NCBI GenBank assembly: GCA_021108375.1
Contig: JAIORA010000021.1
Location: 1 to 38,359, forward strand
Source: Anaerohalosphaeraceae bacterium
GTDB taxonomy: Bacteria > Planctomycetota > Phycisphaerae > Sedimentisphaerales > UBA12454
Direction of reading: 5' to 3'
DNA length: 38,359 bases
Below are positions 22,382-31,017 of the stretch, in pieces. The position numbers were made by a program, and so were the translations under genes. Below the pieces are notes generated by a model. That model was not told the origin of the DNA and did no database searches. It worked only from the letters and a program-made list of their open reading frames with translations. Position 1 is the stretch's first letter; each line of letters starts with the position of its first letter.

Positions 22382-23623
22382 TTGTACCCGACAAAATCCC
22401 AGAAATTCGAGTTTGAGTCGCCAGTTTTGCCTCCGCAAACCTCTGCGCTTTACCGCAAACACACCGCTTTGGCTGCAAAATCGCGTATTGTACCCTTTGC
22501 CGGCTATCTTATGCCGTTATGGTACTCCTCAATAGCTGCCGAGCACTCGGCAGTCCGTGAAAAAGCCGGACTCTTCGACTGTACACATATGGGTGTACTG
22601 GGATTCAAGGGTGATGGTGCCGAATGGTTTTTAAACGTTTTGGCCACTAATGAAGTAACCGCTCTCGTCGATGGAAAGGCCCAGTATTCCTATATACTTG
22701 ATACCGCCGGCAACATACTCGACGACATTATCGTTTACCGCAAAAAAGCAAACGACTTTATGGTAGTGGTCAACGCCGCGAACGAATCAAAAATAAAAGC
22801 CTGGCTGCCGATAGTAAAAGATTACCTTGGGGCAACTACCGAACAGCTTGAAATCATCGACCTTAAAGATTCTGCCAATCCGCAGGCGAAAGTTGACCTC
22901 GCTTTACAGGGTCCTGCCTCTGCCGAATGCCTTAGTAAAATTACCGGCGAAAAAACAGAAAACATCAAGCCGTTTACATTTATAAAGAGCAAAATTGACG
23001 GCGTAGAAGTTATAATTTCCGCAACCGGCTACACCGGTGCCAAAACAGCATTTGAAATTTTTGTCCATCCCGCAAAAGCCCCTGCCATCTGGGATAGAAT
23101 TCTCGAAACCGGTGCCAGCGATGGAATCGTCCCGTGCGGCCTCGGCGCTCGCGACAGCCTTCGCATACAAGCCGGCTTTCCGCTTTACGGACACGAACTG
23201 GCAGGTGAATTAAATATCTCGCCATTTGCCGCAGGATACCGGTGGGCCGTCAAACTCAAAAAAGAATTTTTTATCGGACAGGACGCTATCAGGCAAACAG
23301 CGGAAAGTTTTACGCAACAAGTGTCCCGAATTGAGCTGCCCGGCCAAAAAGGCATCCGCCCAGCAAGAGAAGCTGACGGCATTTTAGATTCGCAGGGCCT
23401 TTGCATTGGAAGCGTTTTGAGTTGTGCCGGCGATGGTAAAAATCAAATCGCAATGGCATTGATTAACAAAGCCGCAGCCACTACCGGCAACGACATAGGA
23501 CTGTACTACCTCGCAAGAAGCCAGAGCCAGCTGCGACAGGGCAAAAAGGACTGCGTCAATCTCGGAGAAAAATTAACGCCAGACATCCAGGGGCGAATAG
23601 TATCAAGGTTTGAAAAATTTTAG
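22382..23623 (+). CDS. gcvT: Glycine cleavage system T protein (aminomethyltransferase)
   Basis: About 413 residues from TTG 22382, chosen because AAGGA lies 7 nt upstream; upstream in-frame codons fall inside the promoter. The family core starts near residue 20 (LYRKHTALAAKSRIVPFAGYLMPLWY) and shows AAEHSAVREKAGLFDCTHMG, the folate-site region ILDDIIVYRK, ALQGPASAECL, ATGYTGAKTAFEIF and the C-terminal GLGARDSLRIQAGFPLYGHEL. It moves the methylene group from aminomethyl-lipoyl GcvH to tetrahydrofolate and frees ammonia. A 40-residue C-terminal extension (LYYLARSQSQLRQGKK...) follows the normal end. First gene of gcvT-H-PA-PB. Confidence 0.94.
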   Translation: MYPTKSQKFEFESPVLPPQTSALYRKHTALAAKSRIVPFAGYLMPLWYSSIAAEHSAVREKAGLFDCTHMGVLGFKGDGAEWFLNVLATNEVTALVDGKAQYSYILDTAGNILDDIIVYRKKANDFMVVVNAANESKIKAWLPIVKDYLGATTEQLEIIDLKDSANPQAKVDLALQGPASAECLSKITGEKTENIKPFTFIKSKIDGVEVIISATGYTGAKTAFEIFVHPAKAPAIWDRILETGASDGIVPCGLGARDSLRIQAGFPLYGHELAGELNISPFAAGYRWAVKLKKEFFIGQDAIRQTAESFTQQVSRIELPGQKGIRPAREADGILDSQGLCIGSVLSCAGDGKNQIAMALINKAAATTGNDIGLYYLARSQSQLRQGKKDCVNLGEKLTPDIQGRIVSRFEKF

Positions 23624-23645
23624 TTTTAAATAACCGGAGTGAAAA

Positions 23646-24026
23646 ATGGTACCACAGGATTTATTTTATACAGAAGACCACGAATGGGCAAAAATACAAG
23701 GCGATACAGCAACGCTTGGAATTTCTGATTACGCTCAGGAATCGCTTGGCGAGATAACTTTTGTCGAGTTGCCTGCGCCGAATAAATCGGTACAGCCGCA
23801 CGATGAACTCGCCGTTATTGAAAGCTCAAAAGCAGCCAGTGACATTTATTCACCATTTGCCGGGGTGGTAACAGAAGTTAATGACCAGCTCGAATCGCAG
23901 CCGGAACTTATGAACAGCGACTGCTACAACGACGGATGGGTTTGCAAATTGAAACTTTCTGCTCCATCTAAAACAGATGAACTGATGAACGCCGCACAGT
24001 ACAGCGAATACCTTGAAACTCTATAA
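23646..24026 (+). CDS. gcvH: Glycine cleavage system H protein
   Basis: 126 residues. Lipoyl-carrier fold with FYTEDHEWAK, LGISDYAQESLGEITFVELP and the lipoylation site Lys62 in VIESSKAASDIYSPF, ending in WVCKLKLS. The lipoyl arm carries the aminomethyl group from the P protein to the T protein. A CGGAG ribosome site lies 7 nt before ATG, 22 nt after the gcvT stop. Confidence 0.97.
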   Translation: MVPQDLFYTEDHEWAKIQGDTATLGISDYAQESLGEITFVELPAPNKSVQPHDELAVIESSKAASDIYSPFAGVVTEVNDQLESQPELMNSDCYNDGWVCKLKLSAPSKTDELMNAAQYSEYLETL

Positions 24027-24050
24027 CAATAAAAAATACACAGGACTAAA

Positions 24051-25382
24051 ATGCCTTTCATAGCCAACACCAAAGAGCAACAGATGCAAATGCTTAGCGA
24101 CATTGGCCTTTCAATGGACGATTTGTTCGCGGATATACCTGCGGAGCTGATGGCAAAAAACTTTAATCTGCCCGACGGCATCAGCGAATTTGAGGTTCGC
24201 AATCAACTGGCGGATTTAGCGGCTAAGAACTCGACGCACCTTACCTGCTTTCTCGGCGGAGGCTTTTATGACCACTTCATACCGGCAGCGGTTTACTCGA
24301 TGATATCCAGAAGTGAGTTTTATACCGCTTACACGCCATACCAGCCCGAAGCGTCGCAGGGTACGCTCCAGGGGATATATGAATACCAGTCGATGATTTG
24401 CAGACTAACCGGTATGGATGTTTCAAACGCATCGATGTATGACGGCGGGACGGCTCTTTACGAAGCGATGATGATGGCTCTGCGAATTACAGGCAGAAAC
24501 CGAATCGTCATAGACGACAGCGTTAACCCGATTTACCGTGTAATAATTCAATCTTATACACGGAATCTTAAAATCGAACTCAAAGAAACAAAAAACGATA
24601 ACGGCCTTGCTAATCGCGCCGAACTTTTAGAGAATATAACCGATAAAACCGCAGCGATTATTTTGCAAAATCCAAACTTTTTCGGCTGCATTGACGACTT
24701 TACCGACATTGCAAAGGCCGCTAACGAAAAGGGTGTTCTGCTCATCGTTTCCTGCTATCCAATTTCGCTTGGCATATTAAAAACGCCCGGCCAAATGGGT
24801 GCCGACATCGTTACCGGCGAAGGACAGTGTCTCGGAATACCGATGTCATTTGGCGGCCCTTACCTCGGCTTTATGGCGACTCGCAAAAAATATGTTCGCA
24901 AAATGCCCGGCAGAGTTGTCGGCAGAACAACCGATTCTAAAAGCAGGGACGGATTCGTTCTAACGCTCCAGGCCCGTGAGCAGCATATCCGCAGAGACAA
25001 AGCGACCTCTAACATATGCTCCAACGAGGCACTGTGTGCGTTGACGGCAACAATTTACCTGTCCCTGCTCGGCAAAACCGGCCTTACGCAAACCGCCCAA
25101 CTCTGTGCCGACAAGGCAAGTTACGCATACAAACGACTGACAGCAATAGCCGGAGTAAAGCCGCACTTCAAAGCAAAGTGGTTCTTCAATGAATTCGTCG
25201 TTGACCTGCCTGTCCCCGCCGCGGGCGTAATCGCCAGACTCGTGGAAAAAGGCTATGCCGCAGGTTTTCCGCTGAGCAGGTATTATAAGGGAATGGAAAA
25301 TTCAATGCTCATTGCCGTAACAGAAAAACGTACCAAAAGCCAGATAGGACTCCTCGCGGAATCGCTGGAGGCAGTTTTATGA
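24051..25382 (+). CDS. gcvPA: Glycine dehydrogenase (decarboxylating) subunit 1
   Basis: 443 residues, the N-terminal half of the split P protein: MPFIANTKEQQMQMLSDIG, CFLGGGFYDHFIPAAV, YTPYQPEASQGTLQGIYEYQSMIC, GMDVSNASMYDGGTALYEA, and IPMSFGGPYLGFMATRKKYVRKMPGRVVG. It pairs with subunit 2 to decarboxylate glycine and load the lipoyl arm of GcvH. AGGA lies 6 nt before ATG. The stop overlaps the start of gcvPB. The split form is typical of Firmicutes, Thermotogae, archaea and many PVC bacteria. Confidence 0.97.
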   Translation: MPFIANTKEQQMQMLSDIGLSMDDLFADIPAELMAKNFNLPDGISEFEVRNQLADLAAKNSTHLTCFLGGGFYDHFIPAAVYSMISRSEFYTAYTPYQPEASQGTLQGIYEYQSMICRLTGMDVSNASMYDGGTALYEAMMMALRITGRNRIVIDDSVNPIYRVIIQSYTRNLKIELKETKNDNGLANRAELLENITDKTAAIILQNPNFFGCIDDFTDIAKAANEKGVLLIVSCYPISLGILKTPGQMGADIVTGEGQCLGIPMSFGGPYLGFMATRKKYVRKMPGRVVGRTTDSKSRDGFVLTLQAREQHIRRDKATSNICSNEALCALTATIYLSLLGKTGLTQTAQLCADKASYAYKRLTAIAGVKPHFKAKWFFNEFVVDLPVPAAGVIARLVEKGYAAGFPLSRYYKGMENSMLIAVTEKRTKSQIGLLAESLEAVL

Positions 25383-26824
25383 AATTGATTTTTGAAAAAA
25401 GCGTAAAGGGCCGTACCGGCGTTTGCCCTCCGAAAAGTGATGTCGAAACATCAGTCAATATCAAGGCTGAACTACTTCGCAACGACGCTCCGGCAATGCC
25501 CGAACTTAGCGAACTTGATGTCGTCCGTCATTTCACCGAGCTTTCACGAAAGAACTTCGGAGTTGATACCCACTTCTATCCGCTGGGTTCGTGCACAATG
25601 AAATACAACCCCAAGGTTACCGAGCGAATCAGTGCTTATCCCGGTTTTGCGCATCTGCATCCTCTTTTGCCGCAGCTGCGGCTTGGCGGCACGCTCACCC
25701 AAGGCGCACTTGAGGTGCTTTACGAGATGAATATTCTGCTTCGCGAAATAACCGCAATGGCGGGCTTTACAATGCAGCCAATGGCCGGAGCGCACGGCGA
25801 ACTGACGGGTATAATGATTATGGCCGCTTATCACCACGACCGAGGCAACAAAAAAACCACCATACTCATCCCTGACAGTGCCCACGGCACCAATCCTGCC
25901 AGCGCAGCGATTGCCGGCTACAAAGTGCAATCCGTCCCCAGCAACGAAAACGGTATAATGGATGCGACGGCTCTGAAGTCAATGGTTAACGATGAGACCG
26001 CCGGCATAATGCTGACCTGCCCAAACACGCTGGGCATTTTCAATCCTGACATAAAAGAAATTTGCGACATAATCCACTCTGTTGACGGGCTGGCTTATTA
26101 CGACGGCGCGAATCTTAACGCCATCATCGGCAAAGCCCGACCCGGCGATTTTGGTTTCGACATCGTTCATCTGAACCTGCACAAAACTTTCGCGACACCT
26201 CACGGCGGAGGCGGACCCGGCTCAGGCCCGGTCGGCGTTGTCGAAAAACTGCTCGACTTCCTGCCAATTTCGATAGTAGAAAAAAGACAGGACGGAACTT
26301 ACGCGTTAGCCTATAACAAACCCAAGTCCATCGGCTACATCGCACCGTTCTACGGAAATTTTGCTATCATCCTCCGTGCCTATGTATATATCCTGATGCT
26401 CGGCAAGCAGGGGCTAAAAGACGTATCCGAAAATGCCGTACTCAACGCAAACTATATAAAAACAAAACTCGCTCCGTTTTACGACCTTCCATTCGATGGC
26501 CTTTGCAAACACGAGTGCGTTTTCAGTGCTTCCCGACAAGTCGCCGGCGACGTACACGCGATAGACATAGCCAAAGCCCTTATCGACCTCGGCTTTCATC
26601 CACCAACAGTTTACTTCCCGACAATCGTCAAAGAAGCTATGATGATTGAGCCGACAGAAACCGAAAGCAAGGAAACCATTGACGAGTTTATCGATGCTAT
26701 GATAAAAATAGCCAAAACCGCACAAGACAACCCGCAGGAGTTTTCGGCCTATCCAAAAACCACCCCTGTCTCAAGGCTCGACGAAACCGTAGCTGCAAAA
26801 AATATCGACATCGCTTCTTTATAA
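25379..26824 (+). CDS. gcvPB: Glycine dehydrogenase (decarboxylating) subunit 2
   Basis: 481 residues, the PLP-bearing half of the split P protein. It contains FYPLGSCTMKYNPK, GAHGELTGIMIM, DSAHGTNPASAA, TCPNTLGIF, and the PLP lysine Lys269 in HLNLHKTFATPHGGGGPGSG. It begins at an ATGA overlap with gcvPA and has a strong GGAGG 7 nt upstream inside that gene. The dihydrolipoyl dehydrogenase (L protein) is not in this window. Confidence 0.97.
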   Translation: MKLIFEKSVKGRTGVCPPKSDVETSVNIKAELLRNDAPAMPELSELDVVRHFTELSRKNFGVDTHFYPLGSCTMKYNPKVTERISAYPGFAHLHPLLPQLRLGGTLTQGALEVLYEMNILLREITAMAGFTMQPMAGAHGELTGIMIMAAYHHDRGNKKTTILIPDSAHGTNPASAAIAGYKVQSVPSNENGIMDATALKSMVNDETAGIMLTCPNTLGIFNPDIKEICDIIHSVDGLAYYDGANLNAIIGKARPGDFGFDIVHLNLHKTFATPHGGGGPGSGPVGVVEKLLDFLPISIVEKRQDGTYALAYNKPKSIGYIAPFYGNFAIILRAYVYILMLGKQGLKDVSENAVLNANYIKTKLAPFYDLPFDGLCKHECVFSASRQVAGDVHAIDIAKALIDLGFHPPTVYFPTIVKEAMMIEPTETESKETIDEFIDAMIKIAKTAQDNPQEFSAYPKTTPVSRLDETVAAKNIDIASL

Positions 26825-26846
26825 AATTGTCGAACTGCTCTAAACT
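26818..26846 (+). promoter_or_regulatory. Weak candidate promoter of the radical SAM gene
   Basis: TTTATA, 17-bp spacer, TAAACT, each 4/6. It again ends 8 nt before an ATG without a ribosome site. The -35 box overlaps the gcvPB stop codon. The match is too weak to stand alone. Confidence 0.3.
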
Positions 26847-26854
26847 TTGCTTCA

Positions 26855-28150
26855 ATGAAATCTAAGCCAAAAATCCTGCTTGTAAATCCGCCGATTTACG
26901 ATTTCACCGCTTATGACTACTGGCTGAAACCGCTCGGCCTACTGAGCATTGCCGGGACGCTCAGCAATTCCGCTGATTTGCAGCTATTCGACTTCCTCGA
27001 CCGCAGCAACGATTTTTATGCCGACAAGCCGAAATTTAAAAGCAACGATTTCGGCACAGGTTCTTTTTACTCCGAGAAAATCCCCAAACCGCTACCACTA
27101 AAAAATATACCGAGACATTATAACAGGTTCGGGCTGCCGCAAAAATTATTTATTGAATATCTCAGGCAAAACCCACCTGCTGATTTCGCGATGATTCAAA
27201 CCGTTATGACCTATTGGTATCCCGGCTACAAAGAGGTAATCGATACGATAAAGACCCACTGGCCGAAAACAAAAATAATTCTCGGCGGACCCTACGCAAT
27301 TCTCTGCGCCAAACACGCAGAATCTTTAAACGCGGATTTAGTCGTTACCGAAACCGGATTGGACAAACTGTTCAATTATATTGGTATCGCCAACAACAAG
27401 TCCCTGCCGCCATCCTGGCAATTGTATAAAAAGCTCGATACCGCAGCAATGCGAATATCGACCGGCTGCCCGTTCAAGTGTACGTACTGCTCTGTGCCGA
27501 ATATCTACGGCTCATTCAAATCCCTATCAATTCAGAATAAACTGCGAGAAGTTGAATTGCTCGTAAAGCTCGGCGTGAAAAATATCGCCTTTTATGACGA
27601 TGCTCTGCTCTACAAAAGCAGCGAAGTTCTTGTGCCGTTTTTGTCTGAGATTATAAAAAGAAAACTCAGCGTAAATTTCCACAGTCCAAATGCTCTAAAT
27701 GCACGGTTCGTTACCGGCGGCCTTGCGGAATTGATGGTAAAAGCCGGCTTCAAAACTTTTTGTCTCGGCTTTGAAAGCCATTCAGAAAATTTTCAGAAAC
27801 TGACCGGCTCAAAAGTTTTCAGCGACGAACTTTCCTCCGCCGTAGATTTCTTCCTTGCCGCCGGGGCGGATAAAAACAACATTACCGCATACCAGATACT
27901 CGGCCATCCCAATCACAACATACAGGAAACCGAAAACTCAATGAAATTTATCAGCAGTCTCGGCATAAGAATTATGCTCTCAGATTTCTCGCCTATTCCA
28001 GGCACCCCTGATGGCGAGTATTGTCGAAAGTTTATCGATATGGACGAGCCGCTCAATCACAATAAAACTGCCTTTCCGATAATGACGATTGGATATGAAG
28101 CCATAAATAAATTCAAAAACATCTTCCACAATTTGAGCGATAAATTGTAG
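26855..28150 (+). CDS. Radical SAM protein with B12-binding-like N-terminal domain
   Basis: 431 residues. Residues 5-170 resemble the cobalamin-binding fold of B12-radical SAM proteins (ILLVNPPI at the start, IILGGPYAIL near 141), but the DxHxxG cobalamin motif is not visible. The radical SAM core has C205-x3-C209-x2-C212 in STGCPFKCTYCSVP for the [4Fe-4S] cluster, and later FCLGFESHSE and AYQILGHP segments typical of the barrel. It generates a 5'-deoxyadenosyl radical; the substrate is unknown. It starts 30 nt after gcvPB with no Shine-Dalgarno. It may be read through from the gcv operon or from its own weak promoter. A methyltransfer or methylthiolation reaction is possible but not shown. 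Confidence 0.85.
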   Translation: MKSKPKILLVNPPIYDFTAYDYWLKPLGLLSIAGTLSNSADLQLFDFLDRSNDFYADKPKFKSNDFGTGSFYSEKIPKPLPLKNIPRHYNRFGLPQKLFIEYLRQNPPADFAMIQTVMTYWYPGYKEVIDTIKTHWPKTKIILGGPYAILCAKHAESLNADLVVTETGLDKLFNYIGIANNKSLPPSWQLYKKLDTAAMRISTGCPFKCTYCSVPNIYGSFKSLSIQNKLREVELLVKLGVKNIAFYDDALLYKSSEVLVPFLSEIIKRKLSVNFHSPNALNARFVTGGLAELMVKAGFKTFCLGFESHSENFQKLTGSKVFSDELSSAVDFFLAAGADKNNITAYQILGHPNHNIQETENSMKFISSLGIRIMLSDFSPIPGTPDGEYCRKFIDMDEPLNHNKTAFPIMTIGYEAINKFKNIFHNLSDKL

Positions 28151-28197
28151 AAACAAGGGGTTGTGGCGGCAGCGAAACGAAATCATAAATCAGACTC

Positions 28198-28881
28198 TTA
28201 CTTACCGCCGGTTGTCCATTGGTATTGGGAGTGTTCTTTTTCATCGGTCATCACAAACACTTTGCCGAATGCGCTGTGGTCGTTATCTATCCAGCCGGTA
28301 ACGTAAATCGTCTGGCTTATTTGAGAAACCGTCCCATCGGACTTACTGGTTTTCAACTGCTTATATTGACCTTTGGTTATAAAGTATAAGAGCTTTTTAT
28401 TTTTCCCATCGGCACTGACGTATGTTTTTTTCGGGTCGATATTCCCGCTGAACTCTGCCTCTATCGCATAGCTTCGGTCATCATATTCGTAACTGCAGTT
28501 CCATTGTCCGGAGACCGCTCCGATCGAGGCGATTTCCAGCTTGATTTTCCCCCGCGAAACCTCTTTCCTGCTAACCTGCCCTTCCAGAACTAAGTTGTCT
28601 TTGATAACTGTCTTGCCGCCAGAACCTTTCTGAGTTACCGGAAACTCCTCGCTTTTGAGCAACCTGTCATCCTGGAACCAAGGCCTGTCGGCATACGGGT
28701 CAATTCCATCCAGCCCGAATATCGCAGTAAGGTCAACCATATAGAGTATCGCGATTATAGCCACGACAACTAAAATCGCCAAGGCTGCAAAACCGTGTTT
28801 GCTTCGACCTGATTTTTTGGCATCGGCAAGACCACGAACGTCGTTTGTTATGGGTTTTGGGATGAGTTGCAATACTCGCAT
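28198..28881 (-). CDS. Single-pass membrane protein of unknown function
   Basis: 227 residues from ATG 28881. A longer frame to 28977 would run into the kinase gene and has no ribosome site; AAGAG lies about 6 nt before 28881, 12 nt after the kinase stop. Residues 1-30 are basic, one membrane helix follows (AALAILVVVAIIAILYM), and the remaining 170 residues would lie outside the cytoplasm. They begin with a DGIDPYADRPWFQDDRLL linker and continue as a beta-rich domain (ITKGQYKQLK, IYVTGWIDNDHSAFGKVFV). No family is recognised. The first 25 codons contain a 57-bp element also found at 32786-32842. Confidence 0.75.
   Translation of the reverse strand: MRVLQLIPKPITNDVRGLADAKKSGRSKHGFAALAILVVVAIIAILYMVDLTAIFGLDGIDPYADRPWFQDDRLLKSEEFPVTQKGSGGKTVIKDNLVLEGQVSRKEVSRGKIKLEIASIGAVSGQWNCSYEYDDRSYAIEAEFSGNIDPKKTYVSADGKNKKLLYFITKGQYKQLKTSKSDGTVSQISQTIYVTGWIDNDHSAFGKVFVMTDEKEHSQYQWTTGGK
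28808..28864 (-). repeat. 57-bp dispersed element, coding copy
   Basis: About 75% identical to 32786-32842 on the same strand by hand alignment (about 43 of 57 positions). Here it is translated as LIPKPITNDVRGLADAKKS at the N-terminus of the membrane protein. Confidence 0.6.
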
Positions 28882-28892
28882 CAAAGCTCTTT

Positions 28893-29984
28893 CTATGAAC
28901 CGTATTTTTCGACCAGCTTTAATATCTGTTCCTGATTCTCTGTTATTGATTGTACCAACTTGAATTGCGTCCTGCACCTGTCAAGATTATGGCCATCACG
29001 ATGAACCTTAAAATATGTATCGCCCGCGAGATAATCTGTCAGAAAACGCGTGCCGATTGTCAACGTTATCATTTTGCCGCTGAAGGCCAAATGCTCTTTT
29101 TCCGCCTTGTTCAGGAACCGCCCCGCTGTTGACAAATAACCTTTCAACACCGCCTCAAATCTCGGCATCTCCATAAATACTTTTGATAAATCCTGCTCAT
29201 CTTCAGCAGAGGGACTTAACGTAGTCCGCATAATATCGCCAAAGTCATAAAGGGCCAGCCCCGGCATCACCGTATCCAAATCAATAACACAGATACCTTC
29301 GTTGGTCTTATCATCTATCATCACATTGTTAATTTTCGTATCATTATGGGTAATACGAATCGGGACACCGCCCTGCTCAACCAACTTCGGAAAGATGTCA
29401 AAAATCCAGCCGCTGGCCTGAAGGAACGCTATCTCATCTTTAGCGTCTTTTGCACGATTACAAACGTCCGCTTTAAGCGCATTTTCAAAAGCCTGGAATC
29501 TTTTAGACCCGTTGTGGAAATCAGGAATTGTCTCAAACAGTGCCGGCCCAGGCAAATCCACAAGCATATTCTGAAAATTACCAAATGCTTTCGCTGCCTC
29601 ATAAGCCTGAGCAAGGTTTTCCATCACGTCATAAGTTCTGGCTTTTTCAACAAAAATATATGCCCGCCAGTAATTCCCATCGGCATCAATATGATAATCT
29701 TTGCCATCCCCGGCTGGAATAACAGTCAGAACTCTTCTGTCAATATCTTCTGCCCCCTGAGATTCCAGTTTGCTGTGAATATGCCTGGTTACGCGAGCGA
29801 TATTATCCATAAGTTTCGGCGGATTTTTAAAAACATCACGATTTATTCGCTGAAAAATATAACGTTTATCTGTTGCTTCAACCGCAAAAGTGTCGTTGAT
29901 ATGACCACTGCCGTATGGAGCAGCCTGCAGGAACTGGCCTTCTATCTGAAAATTGTCGAAAACTTTTTTTAAATCGAATTCCAT
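28893..29984 (-). CDS. Phosphotransferase, N-acetylhexosamine 1-kinase (NahK)-like
   Basis: 363 residues from ATG 29984; a GTG one codon earlier is less likely because GGGAG would be too close. The APH/choline-kinase fold shows the glycine loop PYGSGHINDTF near residue 25, the catalytic loop ITHNDTKINNVMID (Asp near 215) and the metal site VIDLDTVMPG. These motifs fit NahK, which phosphorylates GlcNAc/GalNAc at C1. The start overlaps the nucleotidyltransferase stop (TGATG), so a sugar-1-phosphate made here could be handed straight to that enzyme. The substrate sugar is inferred, not proven. Confidence 0.85.
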   Translation of the reverse strand: MEFDLKKVFDNFQIEGQFLQAAPYGSGHINDTFAVEATDKRYIFQRINRDVFKNPPKLMDNIARVTRHIHSKLESQGAEDIDRRVLTVIPAGDGKDYHIDADGNYWRAYIFVEKARTYDVMENLAQAYEAAKAFGNFQNMLVDLPGPALFETIPDFHNGSKRFQAFENALKADVCNRAKDAKDEIAFLQASGWIFDIFPKLVEQGGVPIRITHNDTKINNVMIDDKTNEGICVIDLDTVMPGLALYDFGDIMRTTLSPSAEDEQDLSKVFMEMPRFEAVLKGYLSTAGRFLNKAEKEHLAFSGKMITLTIGTRFLTDYLAGDTYFKVHRDGHNLDRCRTQFKLVQSITENQEQILKLVEKYGS

Positions 29985-30895
29985 CACTTCTCCCAGAGCC
30001 TTTCCGGATATACGCCCTGTTCGATAAGTTTTTTAATACTCTTTTGCGCGATTGGCATATCCTCCTTGTATGTAATACCAAACCATCGGTCATCGGTTGT
30101 TAAGACCTTTGCTGTAATTTGGTTATTATTGATAAGCCTGTCAACTACCAATGGAATAAATAGTTCGCTCTTAAGTTCATTTCCATATTCGACAAGAAAT
30201 TCATCAAACATTTTCTGCAAGTATTCAAATATCGAAGGATGAAATCCCCATAAGTTCATCGACGCTATTTCATTACCTGTAAGACTTTGCTCTTCGCCCC
30301 TGGAGTCGATAAAGCCAGCACCGGTTTCTGTTTTTTCTATCCCAAGACATTCAACAATTTTTTTCAGCAGCATTTTTTCGTCGGCCTGACACACACCCCT
30401 GGCCACAGTTCCATTGTCAGAAAGCGTATTATAAAGCGAATATCCGACCATAGCGTAATGATTTTTGTTAATACCGGAAGAGTCCGAAAGGTATTGCCGC
30501 ATTATTTTGAAGGAATGAGAACCGTAATAATCGTCGGCGTTTATAACCGCAAAAGGCGAATCAATAACATCCTTAGCAACCAAAATAGCGTGTCCTGTAC
30601 CCCAGGGCTTTTCCCTATCGGCAGGAAGTTTAAAATCGCCGAGACAACTATCCAATTCCTGATACGCATAAACAGTCTCTACTGTCCCATCGAGTTTGCT
30701 ACCGATTTTTTCTTTGAACGCCTCTTCGAGATGAGGACGGATTACAAAAACTATTTTTTCAAAACCCGCCTTGACCGCATCATACATAGAGTAGTCAATA
30801 ATCATTTCGCCGTTAGGCCCGACAGAATCTATCTGCTTGAGTCCGCCGTACCGGCTTCCCATTCCCGCTGCTATAATTAACAATGTTGGCTTCAT
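29984..30895 (-). CDS. Sugar-phosphate nucleotidyltransferase
   Basis: 303 residues. The N-terminus TLLIIAAGMGSRYGGLKQ is the nucleotide-binding loop of NDP-sugar pyrophosphorylases. GTGHAILVAKDVI and FAVINADDYYG (metal-binding Asp) follow. It should join an NTP to a sugar-1-phosphate, giving an NDP-sugar. The neighbour kinase suggests a HexNAc-1-phosphate or related substrate, so a UDP-sugar salvage step is the likely role. The ATG is preceded by AGGAT with short spacing; a promoter lies 20 nt further upstream. First of a three-gene unit. Confidence 0.88.
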   Translation of the reverse strand: MKPTLLIIAAGMGSRYGGLKQIDSVGPNGEMIIDYSMYDAVKAGFEKIVFVIRPHLEEAFKEKIGSKLDGTVETVYAYQELDSCLGDFKLPADREKPWGTGHAILVAKDVIDSPFAVINADDYYGSHSFKIMRQYLSDSSGINKNHYAMVGYSLYNTLSDNGTVARGVCQADEKMLLKKIVECLGIEKTETGAGFIDSRGEEQSLTGNEIASMNLWGFHPSIFEYLQKMFDEFLVEYGNELKSELFIPLVVDRLINNNQITAKVLTTDDRWFGITYKEDMPIAQKSIKKLIEQGVYPERLWEK

Positions 30896-30915
30896 TTTTC
30901 ATCCTAAATAAAGGA

Positions 30916-30944
30916 GATATAATCATTTACAAGCATAATTGCAA
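30916..30944 (-). promoter_or_regulatory. Candidate promoter of the nucleotidyltransferase-kinase operon
   Basis: TTGCAA (4/6), 17-bp spacer, TATATC (4/6) on the - strand, giving a short leader that includes the AGGAT ribosome site. Confidence 0.4.
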
Positions 30945-30962
30945 CACTTTTTTTATCGACTC

Positions 30963-30979
30963 AAGGGAACCTCTAAAAA
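30963..30979 (+). repeat. 17-bp AAGGGAACCTCTAAAAA repeat
   Basis: Exact copy of 6024-6040, here 39 nt downstream of the cstA stop on the opposite strand. A looser relative, AAGGGTAACTCTAA, is at 38239-38252. Confidence 0.6.
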
Positions 30980-31017
30980 TTCATTTTGGCGAACAAGCTA
31001 CCCTTTATTCTGTCATT

